A stretch of DNA of 64,000 bases from Combretum micranthum (lineage: Eukaryota; Streptophyta; Magnoliopsida; Myrtales; Combretaceae), in contig JAMXBD010000367.1 in assembly GCA_024138025.1 (NCBI GenBank), positions 620,001-684,000 on the forward strand, read 5' to 3'. Shown here one piece after another: positions 24,620 to 37,735 of this stretch (position 1 is its first letter; each line of letters starts with the position of its first letter). The translations under genes were made by a program, and so were the position numbers. The notes beneath the pieces were generated by a model. It was not told where the DNA came from. It was given only the letters and a program-made list of their open reading frames with translations, and ran no database searches.

Positions 24620-25827
24620 GTATATCTTTCCTCTAAATCACCATGAAGGAAGGCAGTCTTCACATCCATTTGCTCGATCTCTAGGTCAAGACTTACTGCT
24701 AACCCTAACACTGTTCGAATGGATGTCATTTTCACCACTGGTGAAAATATCTCATCAAAATCAATCCCTTTCCTTTGGCTAAATCCTTTAACAACTAATT
24801 TGGCTTTGAATCGTGGTTGAGAACTGTGTTCATCGTGCTTTATCTTGAACACCCACTTGTTTTTCAAAGCCTTCTTACCTTCTGGTAACTTCACCAGCTC
24901 AAAAGTTTCATTCTCATGCAAGGATCTTATCTCATCTTGCATGGCCTTAATCCACTTCTTTTTGTGTTCATCATCTATTGCCTCTTCAAAGTCTTCTGGT
25001 TCTCCCCCATCAGTCAATAATACATATTGATCTGTCGGGTATCTAGTAGAGGGTTGTCGAACTCTAGTAGATCTTCTCAATTCTGGAGAACCCATTGGAT
25101 TTTGTGGTTGATCATGAACACCGTCATCATCAGAATCATCTGATGTGAACTCATGGGGAGCATTTGCATCACCTGTGTCAGGCTGGTCATTCTGTACTTC
25201 ATCTCCAACCTCCCTTGGCACCATTGTTGGAGGTATTATTTCTAAGTCTGTTGTACTGCTACTAGACCTGAAAGTATTCTTTTGAGCCTTCTCTATATCC
25301 TCAGTAGTCTGATCTTCAATAAAGATAGCATCATGGCTTCTCACAATCTTCTTCTGAATTGGATCATAAAACCTATAGCTAAACTGATCTTGACCATAGC
25401 CAATAAACACACACTGTCGTGTTTTGACATCAAGCTTTGACCTCTTGTCCTTTGGAATATGCACAAAGACTTTACAACCAAACACCCGTAAATGATCATA
25501 GAAAACATCTTTTCCTGACCACACTCTCTCAGGAGTATCAAACTGTAGAGGGACACATGGTGAATGGTTCAGTACATGAACTACTGTCAATATAGCTTCA
25601 CCCCAAAATGTATTTGGCAATTTTGCATGTGAGAGTAAACATCTGACTCTCTCCATCAATGTCCTATTCATCCTCTCTACTAAACCATTCAACTGTGGTG
25701 TCTTTGGAGGTATAGTTTGATGTCGAATACCATGCTCATTACAATAAGCATGAAATGGTCCAATGTATTCTCCACCATTGTCTGTTCTAATGCACTTCAG
25801 CTTCTTGTTGGTTTGTCTTTCAACCAA
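24592..25827 (-). pseudogene. Copia integrase core and N-terminal reverse transcriptase
   Basis: 411 codons. Begins with IRTDNGGEYIG (second integrase Asp), then GLVERMNRTLMERVRCLL (catalytic Glu) and the C-terminal GKDVFYDHLRVFGCKVFVHIP region, all canonical copia strings. After an acidic linker comes the reverse transcriptase start (WVFKIKHDE, RFKAKLVVKGFSQRKGIDF, FSPVVKMTSIR, MDVKTAFLHGDLEE). The frame is lost near 24625 through a small deletion and continues at 24619. Catalytic residues visible here are all intact. Confidence 0.94.
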
Positions 25828-26198
25828 TGAAATAATTGCTTAAAAGCATCTAATACTTGATCTTTGGATTTCAAAAGATACACCCATGTCTTTCTAGAAT
25901 GATCATCAATGAAAGTCACAAAGTATTGAGCACCACCAAGTGACTTTGACATTGGTCCACACAAGTCTAAATGTCCTAAATCCAGTACATTCTTCATTCT
26001 AGAAGGAATGGAACTTTTGAAAGTAACCCTATTTTGTTTTCCTGCCAGACAATCAGCACACTTCTTTAATTTAACTTGATCCAATCCAGGTAACATGTTC
26101 TTCTTAGCCAAATGGGTCATACTTTTCTCACTCATATGACCAAGATGTTTGTGCCATAACTCAATTGTATTGTCATTCTCCACTTCATTCACAACATC
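25797..26198 (-). pseudogene. Copia integrase, N-terminal part
   Basis: Continues in frame after the TAA at 26199. It has the GAG-preintegrase zinc-binding pattern H-x3-H (HKHLGH) with C-x2-C (CADC), then the start of the integrase core with HLDLCGPM (first catalytic Asp region) and FVTFIDDHSRKTWVYLL. Near 25830-25845 the frame slips, so the rest of the core is read in another frame from 25827. Confidence 0.92.
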
Positions 26199-27428
26199 TT
26201 AGGAGAGCTTTGCTTTCATAAAATATAATATAGAGTACTTCTTTCCTCTAGCTATTACTAAAGAACCTTTAGTAAGTTTCCATTTGCCATCATAGAAGGT
26301 ATTGTAGAAACCTTCATCATCCAGCCTGCTTGTTGAAATCAAATTCAAACGCATATCTGGGATATGCCTGACATCCTTAAGGACCAATTGTGTACCATTC
26401 TCGGTCTCTAAACACACATCTCCTTTACCTGCAATTTTTGAAAACTTCTCATTTCTCATTCTTACCACACCAAAATTACCTGGAGTGTAAGATGAGAAGA
26501 ATTCCCTTCGAGACGTAGCATGAATGGTAGCACCACTATCGATCACCCAACTTGTCTCATGGACTGCAAGATTTACCATATCATCATCATCATAGACAAG
26601 GTTAAACTCCCCGACAACATTCCCTTGATCATCATCACTACTGTCATCTTTCCTTTGTTCTTTACCTTTGTTCTTCTTTTGATCTTGCTTGAATTTTCGG
26701 CAAAATTTCTTTATATGACCCTTTTTCTTGCAGTAATGGCACTCAACATTGGCATATTTATTTGACTTTCCTCTACTCTTATCCTTTGATCTTGGACCTC
26801 TAGACTGACTCCTCCCCTTGGATTCTGCAACAAAGACTTCTTCCTTTGATGAAGAAGACTCTTGTGTTCTTTGTCTCATTTCTTCATTCAAGACTCCACT
26901 TTTGACAAATTCCATATTTACTATACCGTTTGGTGCAGAATTTGTAAGTGAAATCTTCAGAGTCTCCCAAGATTCGGGCAAGGAGGCTAGAATTAGAAGA
27001 GCGAGTACCTCGTTGTCAAAATTTATGCTCATTCTTGACAATTGCTCCACAATCCCTTGAAAATCATTCAAGTGATCTGCCATTGACGTACCTTCCTGAT
27101 ACTTCATCTGTAGCAACTTTGTCAAGTAAAACAATTTGTTGTTGCTAGTTTTAGAAGCATACAACTTCTCTAATTTGTTCCATAAAGTCCTAGCATGAGT
27201 CTCATTACAAATGTGATTATACACGTTGTCTTCGACAAACTGTCGGATAAAACCACATACCTGCTCATGCTCAAACTCCCATTCCTCGTCTGTCTTATCT
27301 TTGGGTTTAGTAGTACCAAACACCGGCAAATGCATCTTTGTCACGAACAAAAGGTCCTTCATCTTGCTTCTCCATATGTGATAATTTGTGCCATTCAAGT
27401 TGATCATTTTGCTCGTCTTCGCCTCCAT
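26199..27428 (-). pseudogene. Copia gag and protease (first part of the broken polyprotein)
   Basis: 409 codons. It begins with [20 protein letters not shown], the usual Tnt1-type gag start, and continues with the gag core ([28 protein letters not shown]). A basic Ser/Arg/Lys region precedes a CCHC zinc knuckle ([14 protein letters not shown], around residue 230). The aspartic protease motif [13 protein letters not shown] lies near residue 293. The frame ends in TAA at 26199-26201, yet the same frame goes on into the integrase, so this is a stop inside the polyprotein and not its natural end. Confidence 0.92.
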
Positions 27429-27534
27429 GATTCAAATGAATGAATAATAATCTAACTTATTTTCTGATGTGGAGGATCCACAATTTAGTGGCAACCACAG
27501 AGCATACGATAAGTAGATATATTCACTCAAACAC

Positions 27535-27547
27535 GGCTCTGATACTA
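27535..27547 (-). other. Primer binding site of the copia element
   Basis: Minus-strand TAGTATCAGAGCC, two bases inside the 5' LTR, matches the usual initiator-Met tRNA site TGGTATCAGAGC with one change. It fixes the direction of the element. Confidence 0.85.
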
Positions 27548-27549
27548 GT

Positions 27550-28378
27550 TGTTGGGTATCGAGCGGCGCAATGGAAATATAAAATACGAAGCGGAAAATG
27601 ATAAATAAAATATGAGCAAAGCAAAATAAAAATAAAATAAATGACACCAGAAATTTAACGTGGTTCACCCTTTGAATAGGCTACGTCCACGGAACCAACC
27701 CCGAAAATTTTCGTCCACTAAATAAATAGTAGGCTTATAAAGAGAGACTTCTCTAGAGTAATATTCTAAAGGTATAACACAAATAAATATGATAAAAATA
27801 GTAGCACTCAAGTGTTTCCCAAAATACCCCAAAAATAATCCTTACTATTTTATCACTCCCAAATAAATTCTCTCTTACAAACACTCAAATAATTCATCAA
27901 GATAATATTTTATCTTGGATACACATATATCTCATCAAAGCTTTGTATTAGCTTTGGTTTCTCTCACACATATATTTCCTAATATATGTTTTTATGTGTT
28001 TTTGTTCGTGCAAAACCAAAAGGACCTGATGTCCTTTTATAACCATGCAATGGGGCGGTTGAAGAAGCAAAATCCAACGACAACTTTGACTTTGCAAGGG
28101 ATTAATTTATTGATAAGATGCCAATACTTTCACAGCTCAAGCTTTATGATAAATGCATGAACATGTTGACTTTTCAACATACATTAAATGGTTTGAACAA
28201 AAAAAGAGCACAGGATTGGTTGTCATTTGCTGGTCTTCAAGGAGATAAGAATAGTAATATTCCAGCCATAATTTGCAAATTTCACCGCCATTAAAATATG
28301 CCGACTTCCTTATTATTCTTCTTTTTTTTTTTTTAATAATAATAATAATAATAATCCATATAGGAGGGATACACAACA
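27550..28378 (-). repeat. 5' LTR of the minus-strand copia element
   Basis: 829 bp, same termini as its partner at 22586-23421. It would hold the element's promoter on the minus strand. The (TAA)n tract near 28335-28354 is shorter than in the other LTR. Confidence 0.95.
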
Positions 28379-28383
28379 CTTTT

Positions 28384-30674
28384 GTATTCTCTTGTGAATA
28401 TAGGTGCTAGAGTTTGTAAAGTATTTGCATTAGTTTCTTTTATCTTATATTTATCTTTTCTTTTGTAGTATACATTAGACGAATAAGTTCAATTGATTCA
28501 ATAATTGAAAACCAAAATTGTGGATGATTATAAAGTAGGTAAGGTAATGCTAATTCACATAATGCCTTAAAGCTAATATGGAGATGTGAGGTAATACCTT
28601 ACCGTGGTAGATGGTGTTTGAGATCAAGCTTTGTATTATTGTCTCACATGATTTGCTTCTATAATATCATGTATCTCAGTTAATAATTTCAATTGAATAG
28701 TTATTTTTAAAAGATTTCTATAGATTTGTGTTATTTTATGTTATTCGAGATTCATCCTTGTCAATGTTACTATTGGAGGTATAACTCAAAATAATAAAAT
28801 AAGATAAAGAAATTAAGTTTTGATAGCATACATTAAACTTGAAACTTCATTAATCAATGCTCGATAATTTGTAAAGAAAGACCTTTTAGAACCCTTAATA
28901 AAACTTAAAGTTTAATTTAGTTAAGCATAGGTAACAAGGTAGGGAAAAATGCACCAAACAAAAATCTTTATTCAACCCATTATATTCGCCATTCAAGGAC
29001 CCTACTGGCATTTAGCCTACCATCTTAGATGATCCCTCATTTGATCGCCCAAGCCTCTATTCAATGGCTACCTTTTCCTATTCGACAAATCTTTTTTCAC
29101 TCGTTATTTATTCCTGTTCATGACCTAAGCTTTAGCATCTCAACCTAAAACTCTTTGAATCAACAAGGACTGAGCTAAAATAATTATTCATATTTTATAA
29201 ATTAATTAAACTTTGTTATGTTAGTTAATGAATTTTTAAAGTAACTGAACGGATTCACATGAGATTAACTATCTGTGAACAAGTGCAGGGAAGAACCAGT
29301 ATTACAATATCTGATGGGGCCTATATAGACCTAATAATATATCTTAAATATTAGTTGGTGCTAAAATATAATTGTTGAATGCAATTTATGGTTAATATTG
29401 AAGCCTTAAAACAAATCAGGCGTGTAAACTTAGGTGCGATCATGATCATCCGTCTAAGAAGGTGGAATTCTCCTTCCAACTTGTGTTGGAATGGGCATTA
29501 TGGAGAAGAGAGAAAAAAAAAAAAAAAAAGAAGAGAAGAAATTTACCCTATAATGACTTGTAATTAGGTGTCAATACCACTTTAGTTGTGGGTAAGTTGG
29601 CCATCGGTGTGACCAAACCAAGATGATATGGATTGGGGTACCCAGAAAGAAGCTATCAATGAAACGTAACAGTGGTATATAATGTAATTGTACACCGAGC
29701 CAATGAATTGGACAACTGATGTCTAATACCAAAAATGAGCACAAGATAACAACATTACTTTGTGTTCGTATTGGTATTGGTTGCATGACACTAGGAGAGT
29801 TTTGGTTGTGATTATCTACGCTATCTCATACATTAAGCTTCTATTAATTGCGATCGCATTGGACCTGAGCAGATCCTAAAAAAGCTCCTATGGTCTTGGA
29901 ACCCAACCTCTTAGTAGGAGATCTTAGTAGGTGCTTAACCCTAGTGGGTTGGTACGGGGAAATCCAAAAACCACACGTATAAGGTTAAGCCTAGGGATTG
30001 GCGAAATGAGGAGGAATGAGGAGGTTGCTCTGATCCCTAATGGTTCAATTGAATAATGCAGTGAGTGTTATTTTATAGCATTCATTTATAATTATCTTGG
30101 CATGTGATATTGAGATTGTGCTATCATTGTTGGGCATCATAGCTTGCTTCATAACACCCGTTTTAAAATGTTTTAGGTTTAAAAGACTTTACATAACAAA
30201 AATTAAGAATGCTCAGTAGTCCAAATATTTTACGCATGCTCACTATAGAACAAAAACATAACATCGATATGTGATGAATCAGTACACTTTTTTTCCCAAA
30301 TTTTGGGACGTGATATCGGTCTCAGCTATACTTAAAGGGTTGTGATGAGGAGCCAAATACCTAAAATAATTCAATTTTAATTTTTTAAAGAAAAGACTAG
30401 CAAATCATTCAACATGGGGATGAAAAGAAATATTCTTGAGACTGCATTGATGCTTTATGCCAAAAGAAGGGGAAATGAAATACATAATGCGCCTGCAAAC
30501 ATGGTATGACTCAGCGAAGGCCATGGTTTTGAAAGTTTAATTTAAGCACAACAAAGACACCACCCATTGTGATACCCGCCCAAAACTCTATGAAATTGAC
30601 AAATAACAGATGTTTCATTCTTGTAATCATCACATTTCATTTGGGCTATTTCGTATATTCACGACAATTATAAG
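28384..30674. other. Intergenic, no supported gene
   Basis: Plain AT-rich sequence between the copia element and the ACP gene. Poly-A and GA-rich tracts (29514-29540) give chance frames. Nothing recognised. Confidence 0.55.
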
Positions 30675-30690
30675 CTTTATATATATGGTT
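30675..30690 (+). promoter_or_regulatory. Probable TATA box of the ACP gene
   Basis: TTTATATATATGG lies about 120 bases before the ATG. A transcription start near 30715 would give a short, CT-rich leader (repeated TTC before the start codon), as is common for plant genes. Confidence 0.5.
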
Positions 30691-30805
30691 GAACTGAAAT
30701 AATTTGGACTCAGCAGCATTAGGAGTTTTATAGATTACAATTTTTTCTAATACTTTCCTAAAGTAGTGTCACTCTTTCTTCTTCTTCTTCTCTTAATCTT
30801 CTCAA

Positions 30806-32543
30806 ATGGCTTCCTCAGCTTTCGTCTCAACCTCCTCATGTCCCACTCTTCTTAATGTTCCCAAAATCAGAAGCTCAGCTTCGCAACTTGGAAGCCTCTC
30901 AAACATTGTAAGTATAAAAACCATTATTTTCCATTTTTTATGGAGGAATCATACTCGTTCCATTATTATTATTCTTTTTCTTTTTTTTTTGTAAGAAAAA
31001 TTAGAAATTAATGTACTATGGTGTTCTTATCTCTTCATTATAATGATTATCCCCCAAACTCCCAAAAATTGATTTTGGGCGTGTTTGATTCGATGGTTTT
31101 GCGTTGGTTTGATAATTCTTTCATATTTATTTCAATCAGACTATTTGTTAAAAACAGATATAGATAAAAATAAATATTTTTACTTATAAACAAATCATAC
31201 ACATCAAATATAAATAATATAAGGGTGAAAAACAGACTATCCAAATTGCCTTTCTATAAAAAGTCACGTCTTCACGATATATATGCATATATGTATGTAT
31301 ATGTTTGTTATGGAACTTATTCTATTCATATAGCTATTCGATTGAGTTATTATGATATAGTTTTTGTACTTTTTTAATCTTAGATTAAATGTAAATATAC
31401 CGCTTTTAATTCACTTGGAAAAAGATAATTCGGTCAGATTAAACGGGATAAAAAAAGAAGAATTAGAATTATAAGTGATTTTCCTTTATTTTTTTCCCTC
31501 TCTTCCACGCCCTTAGTAGTGATTCTCCTTTTCTTTTTACTGTACCTAAAAATCAACCTGATTGCTTCGTGCAGGGAAGCGGGCTAAAACTTATTCCAAA
31601 GATCCAGATCACAAAGGCCTCAAGAAAAATCTCCCCAGTCACAAGATTCAACAAGACTACAATCTCTTGCTCTGCTGTAATTTTCCAAACAAATCTGAAC
31701 TCAGCATTTTTTTTAAAGTTTAAATTTAAATAGCCAAATTATCTATTTTTGATTTATTAGATTATTTTCACATATCATCTAAGTTCATCAAGCTTAAGTC
31801 AAGTTTGAGTATCAATCGTATTTCACTATAACAATATATTGTTCTAAAACAATAGGTTTAATTAAGTCGATTTCGAATTTATTGAATACTATTTTGAGTT
31901 GAGTTTCAACAAAAATATGCGGTAAGATGCAATGAACATTTGATATGGGATATTGTGCAGGCTCAACCAGAGACATTGAAGAATGTTCAAGCATCATTGC
32001 AAAACAACTTTCAATTGAAGAAAGCACTGTGACTCCCCATACTAAGTTCGCCGATTTGGGTGCTGATTCTCTTGACATTGTAAGCCCGATCCCAGAAAAA
32101 AAGGATTCAATAATCATTATACGATAAAATTTTATTATTAGTTATATCCTACTAATCATTCCACATAATGTATCACGTTTAATCAATATTTTCTCTTATC
32201 TTCATTATTATCAGAGTAATTGTTACGATCTCACATGGGTTCCTTAAATAATAAAAAAATGATATTTAAATTTGAAGGGTTCTCCTACCTGATAGCTGAA
32301 CTTTTAAATTGTGCTACACATAGATTTCAGTTCATAATATTGATATTATTCCCAAGAATTCGTACCATGTTTGCTGCATGTCATTCTGAAGATAGTTGTT
32401 GATGGCTTTTACTGAATCAGGTTGAAATCATGATGGCATTGGAGGAGACATTTGGGGTGTCAATTGGAGAAGGTGGAGCTGAAAATATTGCAACCGTTCA
32501 AGATGCTGCTGATTTAATTGAGAAAGTGAAGGCAGCAGCTTAA
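30806..32543 (+). CDS. ACP: Plastid acyl carrier protein (4 exons; frame broken in exon 3)
   Basis: ACP carries growing acyl chains on a phosphopantetheine arm during plastid fatty acid synthesis. Exons are 30806-30907, 31575-31676, 31961-32079 and 32421-32543, all with GT-AG borders and all introns in phase 0. Exons 1 and 2 encode about 68 residues of Ser/Lys-rich, acid-poor transit peptide beginning [18 protein letters not shown]. Exons 3 and 4 encode the carrier domain: [30 protein letters not shown], then [14 protein letters not shown] and [15 protein letters not shown] before TAA. The pantetheine serine is the codon at 32068-32070 in the GADSLD motif. Oddity: exon 3 is 119 bases where a multiple of three is needed. 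The frame of PETLKNV and that of SIIAKQL differ by one base near 31988, so as written the spliced message meets a stop soon after. This is either a real one-base deletion or a sequence error. The four-exon layout is typical of plant ACP genes. Confidence 0.88.
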
Positions 32544-33126
32544 TCCTAGGAAGACATGCCGCTGTTGGTCTATTTCATTTAGAGAATTCCCCTTTTTTTC
32601 CCTTTTGGCAATTTGAGATCTCTCTCTTTTGTTTTTTAAATTTTCCGGAAAATTTATTTCAGTACTCTCAGGCGCTATAAACGATTTTTCTTCAGAAACG
32701 GGGGGCTGTAATAAGTCTAATTCTACTCGATTTGCATTCTAAGCAACACCAAATCAAAGAGTTAGATCAAATTCAATGTTCATGAAACTTTTTTTATATT
32801 TTTTTTATTTAATGATATGCTCTAAATTTACCATGTAGAATTGTAGCTATGAACTGCACCATGATTTTGTAAAAAAATTAAACGAAAAAAAAGAAAATAA
32901 ATATATGAGACAAGAAAAGGCTATGCTATTAACTTCTTACGGGGCTCCTTAGATTTGGATCAATCCACAATATATTTCTGTTAACCAAGAGCATCCACAT
33001 CTATTAGAGGTCCTTGGAGTACTATATCACATTTTAAGAACCCTTGTTTTTTAAAGAAACCTCACTACTTTATCATATATATTTATAAAATAAATAAAAA
33101 ATAAAAATAAAAATCTTAAAAAGACA
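32544..33126. other. 3' flank of the ACP gene
   Basis: Probable 3' UTR (T-rich, 32544 to about 32800) followed by AT-rich spacer up to the solo LTR. Possible poly(A) signals are not distinctive. No other gene is seen. Confidence 0.5.
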
Positions 33127-33131
33127 TGAAT

Positions 33132-36100
33132 TGTCACACCCCACCCTAAACGCGACAGTCCGCCACACTCAATATTAAAGTTTAAGTATCACAACCTCAA
33201 TCATCCCATAAACTTCGATACTGGGTGTAAGGCGTACGTCATCCCATAAGCTTCAATATCGGGTGTAAGATGTACGTTCACGATCATAGAAGATCAACTT
33301 TGAAACAAGTTGTTTAAGCAAACATTCATATATCAGTTTAAGAATGAAAATCATAACATAATATTTGAAATAGAGAATATATAAGGGTCTTACAATTCAT
33401 CAAACAGGCATTCCCTTGTAAAAGATATAGTTCATCAAGTTCTAGTGAAGCCTAATCAAAATAATTACATAGAGATTTACTTAGAAGTCTAAGTTTACAT
33501 TTAGTCTTTGACTTCTTCCAAAAAATCCTTAGGCCAAAAAGGTAATACCTGTGAGAAATACCCCTGAGGACTTTAACCATAAATAGAGAAACTGCAAAAG
33601 GTATCTATAAGGGGGTAAGCTTCTTGCTTAGTGAGCATTAAATCCACAAGTAAAGTACTCAACAATCAACAATCAATAATCAATCAAGTTATTTAATCAA
33701 ACATATGAGATGCAATCAATCACGTGAGCAAACAATACATACGATTTTCCGAAAATCATATGTTTGAATGGATTTACCCCTCCATTCAGTGGTTAGGTGT
33801 TACAAGCAACGAGACCATAGTTCGCAAATGATAATTTTTGTAGTTTATACCGATTCCTACTAATCGTTAAAATGTAGTTGATTTAGGTGCCCACTCACCA
33901 TTTAATTATAGCAAATCAAAGCCATAGATTATATTTTCAGGCTCTTGACCTCATTACTATGCTCTTGTCCTACCAAGGGTATAGTAATGAATGCAATGTA
34001 ACTCACTACGTGTAATGCATGAATCATTTTGTTTAAGTTATCATGACATAATATTTAAACATTTTATAGGTGATCATAGAATTTACAAACAAGACATTCC
34101 TATACTAAATCACACAAGGATTAGTTAACAATTCTTGCCTCAATATTCTTATCATAACTTCAATCATATAAGTAAAACACATGTGCTATCACGTTTTATC
34201 TTTTCCTAAAGTTTAGTGCCACTAAACTACAAGCAAATGCATAAGTACAATTGCGAGAATTTAAACTCACTCAACTATATCATTAGAAGCTCCTTAGTCA
34301 AATAGTCCTCTCGATAAGGTAGCTCAGACTCTACGTCACTTATACAAAAGAAATACCAAAAAATGAGTATTTCTTGGAAAATCTACTTAAACTTGCCATT
34401 TTGTTCTATTAAATATCAAAATTCGTATAGAGTAAAATTCCAACTTAAAATGGTCATAACTTGCTCATTTTAACTCGGAATTTTGCATATAATATACCCA
34501 TTTCTACCTACTTAAAAAGATCTATCTATTTCTAAGGTTATTTCCTCCATACAAGGTCATTTGGCTTGCTAAAAGCCTCAGTACAGATTCAAAACGAAAA
34601 TCCCAACCTTTGCAAAATAATTTTCCAAACTCATCTTTATTCAAAAATCCTTTAGCATAAGTATAGATATGTATATGATTGAAAAATCCTTTGAGTATAT
34701 GCATAGACTCATATTATATGCAAAAATCTCAATGGTGTTGTCTCAACAATTACTTTTTGTAAAACAATTCATCTTGAAGTGTTGAAACTTAAACTTGACA
34801 AATTCTTTTCAAAGTGTTTTGAAGAAACTTTATATTTTCTTAGGTTATTATAAATGAGTATATTCTCTTTTTTAAAAACAAATAAATTTCCTTTTAACTT
34901 TAATCTCTTACAAAATTTTGCTTTTTTGTGGTAAAAATGAAGTTTTCAAAGTTTTTATTAGGTTGTTGATAACCTATAATGATTTTGGGTTTATATATTT
35001 TCCTTAAAATGGTTTTAATAAACAAGTTTTTATCCTCTTATATTTTTATTTATTAACTTCTTTAAAAATAAATTTTATATCTAAAACTTGGTCTTTTAAT
35101 TTCCTTTACCGATTTTATTTGAGAAGAATTCATCTTTTTGAGTTGTTTGATAAAATCCATTGTTTTTGAACTCATCACATTTATATTCTTTTTATTTTTT
35201 TGAAAATAGGTTTCTTCTTTAGAAACTTGGAAATCATTATTTTCTAAGTGGGTTTATAAATTAGTGAGTTGATTTTATCTTGACTTTAAAAACTAGCTTA
35301 CTTCTTGGTTTTTATTATGAAGTTGAGAAGACTTCAATCTTAAGCTTCTTATGAAAAATTTGTATATTGATAAATTATTTTTACTAAGCCTTAGGTTATC
35401 ATATTATGAAAAGAAAGTGTTTATTTCCTTTACTTCCTTACTAAAATTATCCTTGTTGTCATTTAAGAAAATTTGAGAAGAGGTTGCAAAAATCCATTTT
35501 CTAAGTTGTTGATGACACTCCTTTATTTGGTGACTAGTTAATAATAAAAAGTTTTAGTTTCAAGTTTCTCTATTAAAGAAAAATTCTACTTTAAATGTTG
35601 TTGAGACAATATCATTATGATGATGCATGTAATATGAAAATGATGAAAACATAAGATAAGAAGCAAGGTGATGATGATGATGATGATGGTAATAATAATA
35701 ATAATAAGAAAAATAATATGGTCAAGTATTGGGAACCTTAACTTCATCAAGATAAACCGATTAAGTATATGGAGCCTTAGCTTCATCAAGGCAACCTGGG
35801 ACTAAGTCCAAAAAAAAAAAAGAAAAAAAAAGAAAGAAAAAGAAAAATCAATAATAAGAGAATAATAGTAATAAGCTTGTTTGTGAGTTAGTGAGCATTT
35901 ATACTCTAGAATATATATATATTATATATACATATAGATAGTAACATATATATATGGTCAAGTTAGAAAGATAATAACAACAACAATAATAATATGTACA
36001 TAAGCAAAATAACATAATAATAAAACAACATAATATAAAATTTATTCATGAATAAGAACAAAACATAAACATAATAATTCTTATATAACATTTGAATGTT

Positions 36101-37074
36101 TAAGAAGCATACACCATGGTCATGTTAAGTTACATGACATGGTAGAAGGATATGGGTAAGAAAATTTACATAAAGAGAAAATATGGAAGTGATAGTGCAG
36201 GAAATGTTTAGATAGTGTATGTGTGTAGAAAGTGTGGGAAAAAATGGGTAGTAGATGAAAAGAAAAGAGAGGTTTTTTGAGAGAGAATTTGGGGAGTGAT
36301 TTTAAGAGAGTTTTAGTATGGTAAATGAATGTGTGAAAGAAATTGAGGGAGATGTGGTATTTATAGAATTTTTTGAGTAAAAATTATGTGAATTAAATAA
36401 ATTGAAAAAGAAAAATAAATGTGTGTGTGTGTGTGGGGGGGAGAGGAGTGGCCGGCGTGAAGCATAGGGAGGAGAGAAAGAATCATTTTTTACTTATTTT
36501 TTATGTTTGTTAATTAAAAGTAATAAGATGTAAGGTTTGATGTGAATGAAGATATATGATAAAAGCAAAAAGTAGATAATAGATACATAGAGTGTAAGAA
36601 TAGGTATAGAAAAGTAGAGATAGGTGAATAGTAATGAATAGTACTAGAATAGTAGATAAGACAATTAATATCTGTTGTAATGAAAATACATGTAATTTAA
36701 GCTATATTTGATATTTTTAGATACTGAAAAATTATAAAACTGATATTTTTGAAATCCTTATATTTTTACGAGTTTATTGGTTTTACCAGAATATTTTTGC
36801 CATCGGGTGTACCGGGGCACGATTTTCAAAAACTAATCCCGTTCGGATCCGAAAGATACTAAATATTATCGAATATGATATTTTTATGCTTCCTTATATT
36901 ATTACGAACTATTATCCACTACTATTTTGACTTTATTGTTTCGGCGTTGAGAGCAAGGGATTGTCGGATCTAATCTACTAGGGTTTGACGTAAATTTATT
37001 GACCTTAGGGTTTCTAGTTGACTTTCGGTTTAGGGTTTAAGCATAAATCGTAGCATAAAATTTTGGGGATTACA
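33132..37074 (+). mobile_element. Solo LTR (3.94 kb), target duplication TGAAT
   Basis: Starts TGTCACACCCC and ends GGGGATTACA, flanked by TGAAT on both sides (33127-33131 and 37075-37079). No gag or pol reading is present, and the length and CCCC/GGGG ends suit the long LTRs of plant Ty3/gypsy elements. The interior is strongly AT-rich, with (GAT)n/(AAT)n near 35672-35706, a poly-A/AAAG tract near 35810-35846 and a (GT)n-poly-G tract near 36420-36440. I could not find a second LTR, so it reads as a solo LTR left by recombination. Clade assignment is inference. Confidence 0.72.
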
Positions 37075-37735
37075 TGAATAATCTTACTTTTTTGGGGTCC
37101 TATGACCTAGATAAGTTTTAAGGACTTCCCCTATTCCAGACCTCAAAAAGTGAGATCCTTCATTTAGGATCCCGTGTCAAGAACACTGAGGTGAGAATAC
37201 TCTTATAGGGATTCAAATCCTCAATCATATGCTCAACGATTGTCCAAAGGTATCTATATTACACATACACATAAACATGCTAAATTAACATCCACATACA
37301 ATTATACTAGAAAACTAGGATTTGAAGACAAAATTTCTTTCTCAAAATGTAAATTTATGTTGCCAAAATCATCGCTGATTTTATCTATAAATCTTACCAA
37401 TTTTCTATAGTAGAATTTTTATTTTTAAAAACTAGTTTTCTTGTAGTACAAGTTTATGATTTTTAAATACATTTGGATTGTTAGATTTTTATTTGTATCA
37501 GATCTATATCTAATTAGTATCGATTTGGTATCCAATATCTATTCCGCGCTGGCATTGGTTTGGTTTGGTTAGTTTACGAGTAAAACTGTCGGTTTTTCAT
37601 TAGTATCATATCTGTATCAGTTTAAAGATGATGCTAAAACCATGATCCAAATAAGCCTAAACTTATTTTTCTTTTTCTTTTTTTTTTTGATTGAAAGGAA
37701 TGAAAAAAGAAAAAATCAATAATAAACGACCAAAG

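Larger units (their letters stand above)
22586..28378 (-). mobile_element. Full-length Ty1/copia retrotransposon (Tnt1-like), minus strand
   Basis: The element is complete in structure: two LTRs of 836 and 829 bp that start TGTTG and end CAACA, a primer binding site, a polypurine tract, and gag-protease-integrase-RT-RNase H in copia order. It is flanked by perfect CTTTT target duplications (22581-22585 and 28379-28383). The polyprotein carries one in-frame stop and two frameshifts, so this copy cannot make an intact protein, but every domain is still recognisable. LTRs differ by roughly twenty changes in the first 330 bp and fewer beyond (by eye), which suggests a moderately old insertion. 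Confidence 0.96.

Noticed and set aside
33132..37074. Reading the first solo LTR as a complete retrotransposon
   Set aside because: No primer site, gag or pol, and no internal pair of direct repeats was found.
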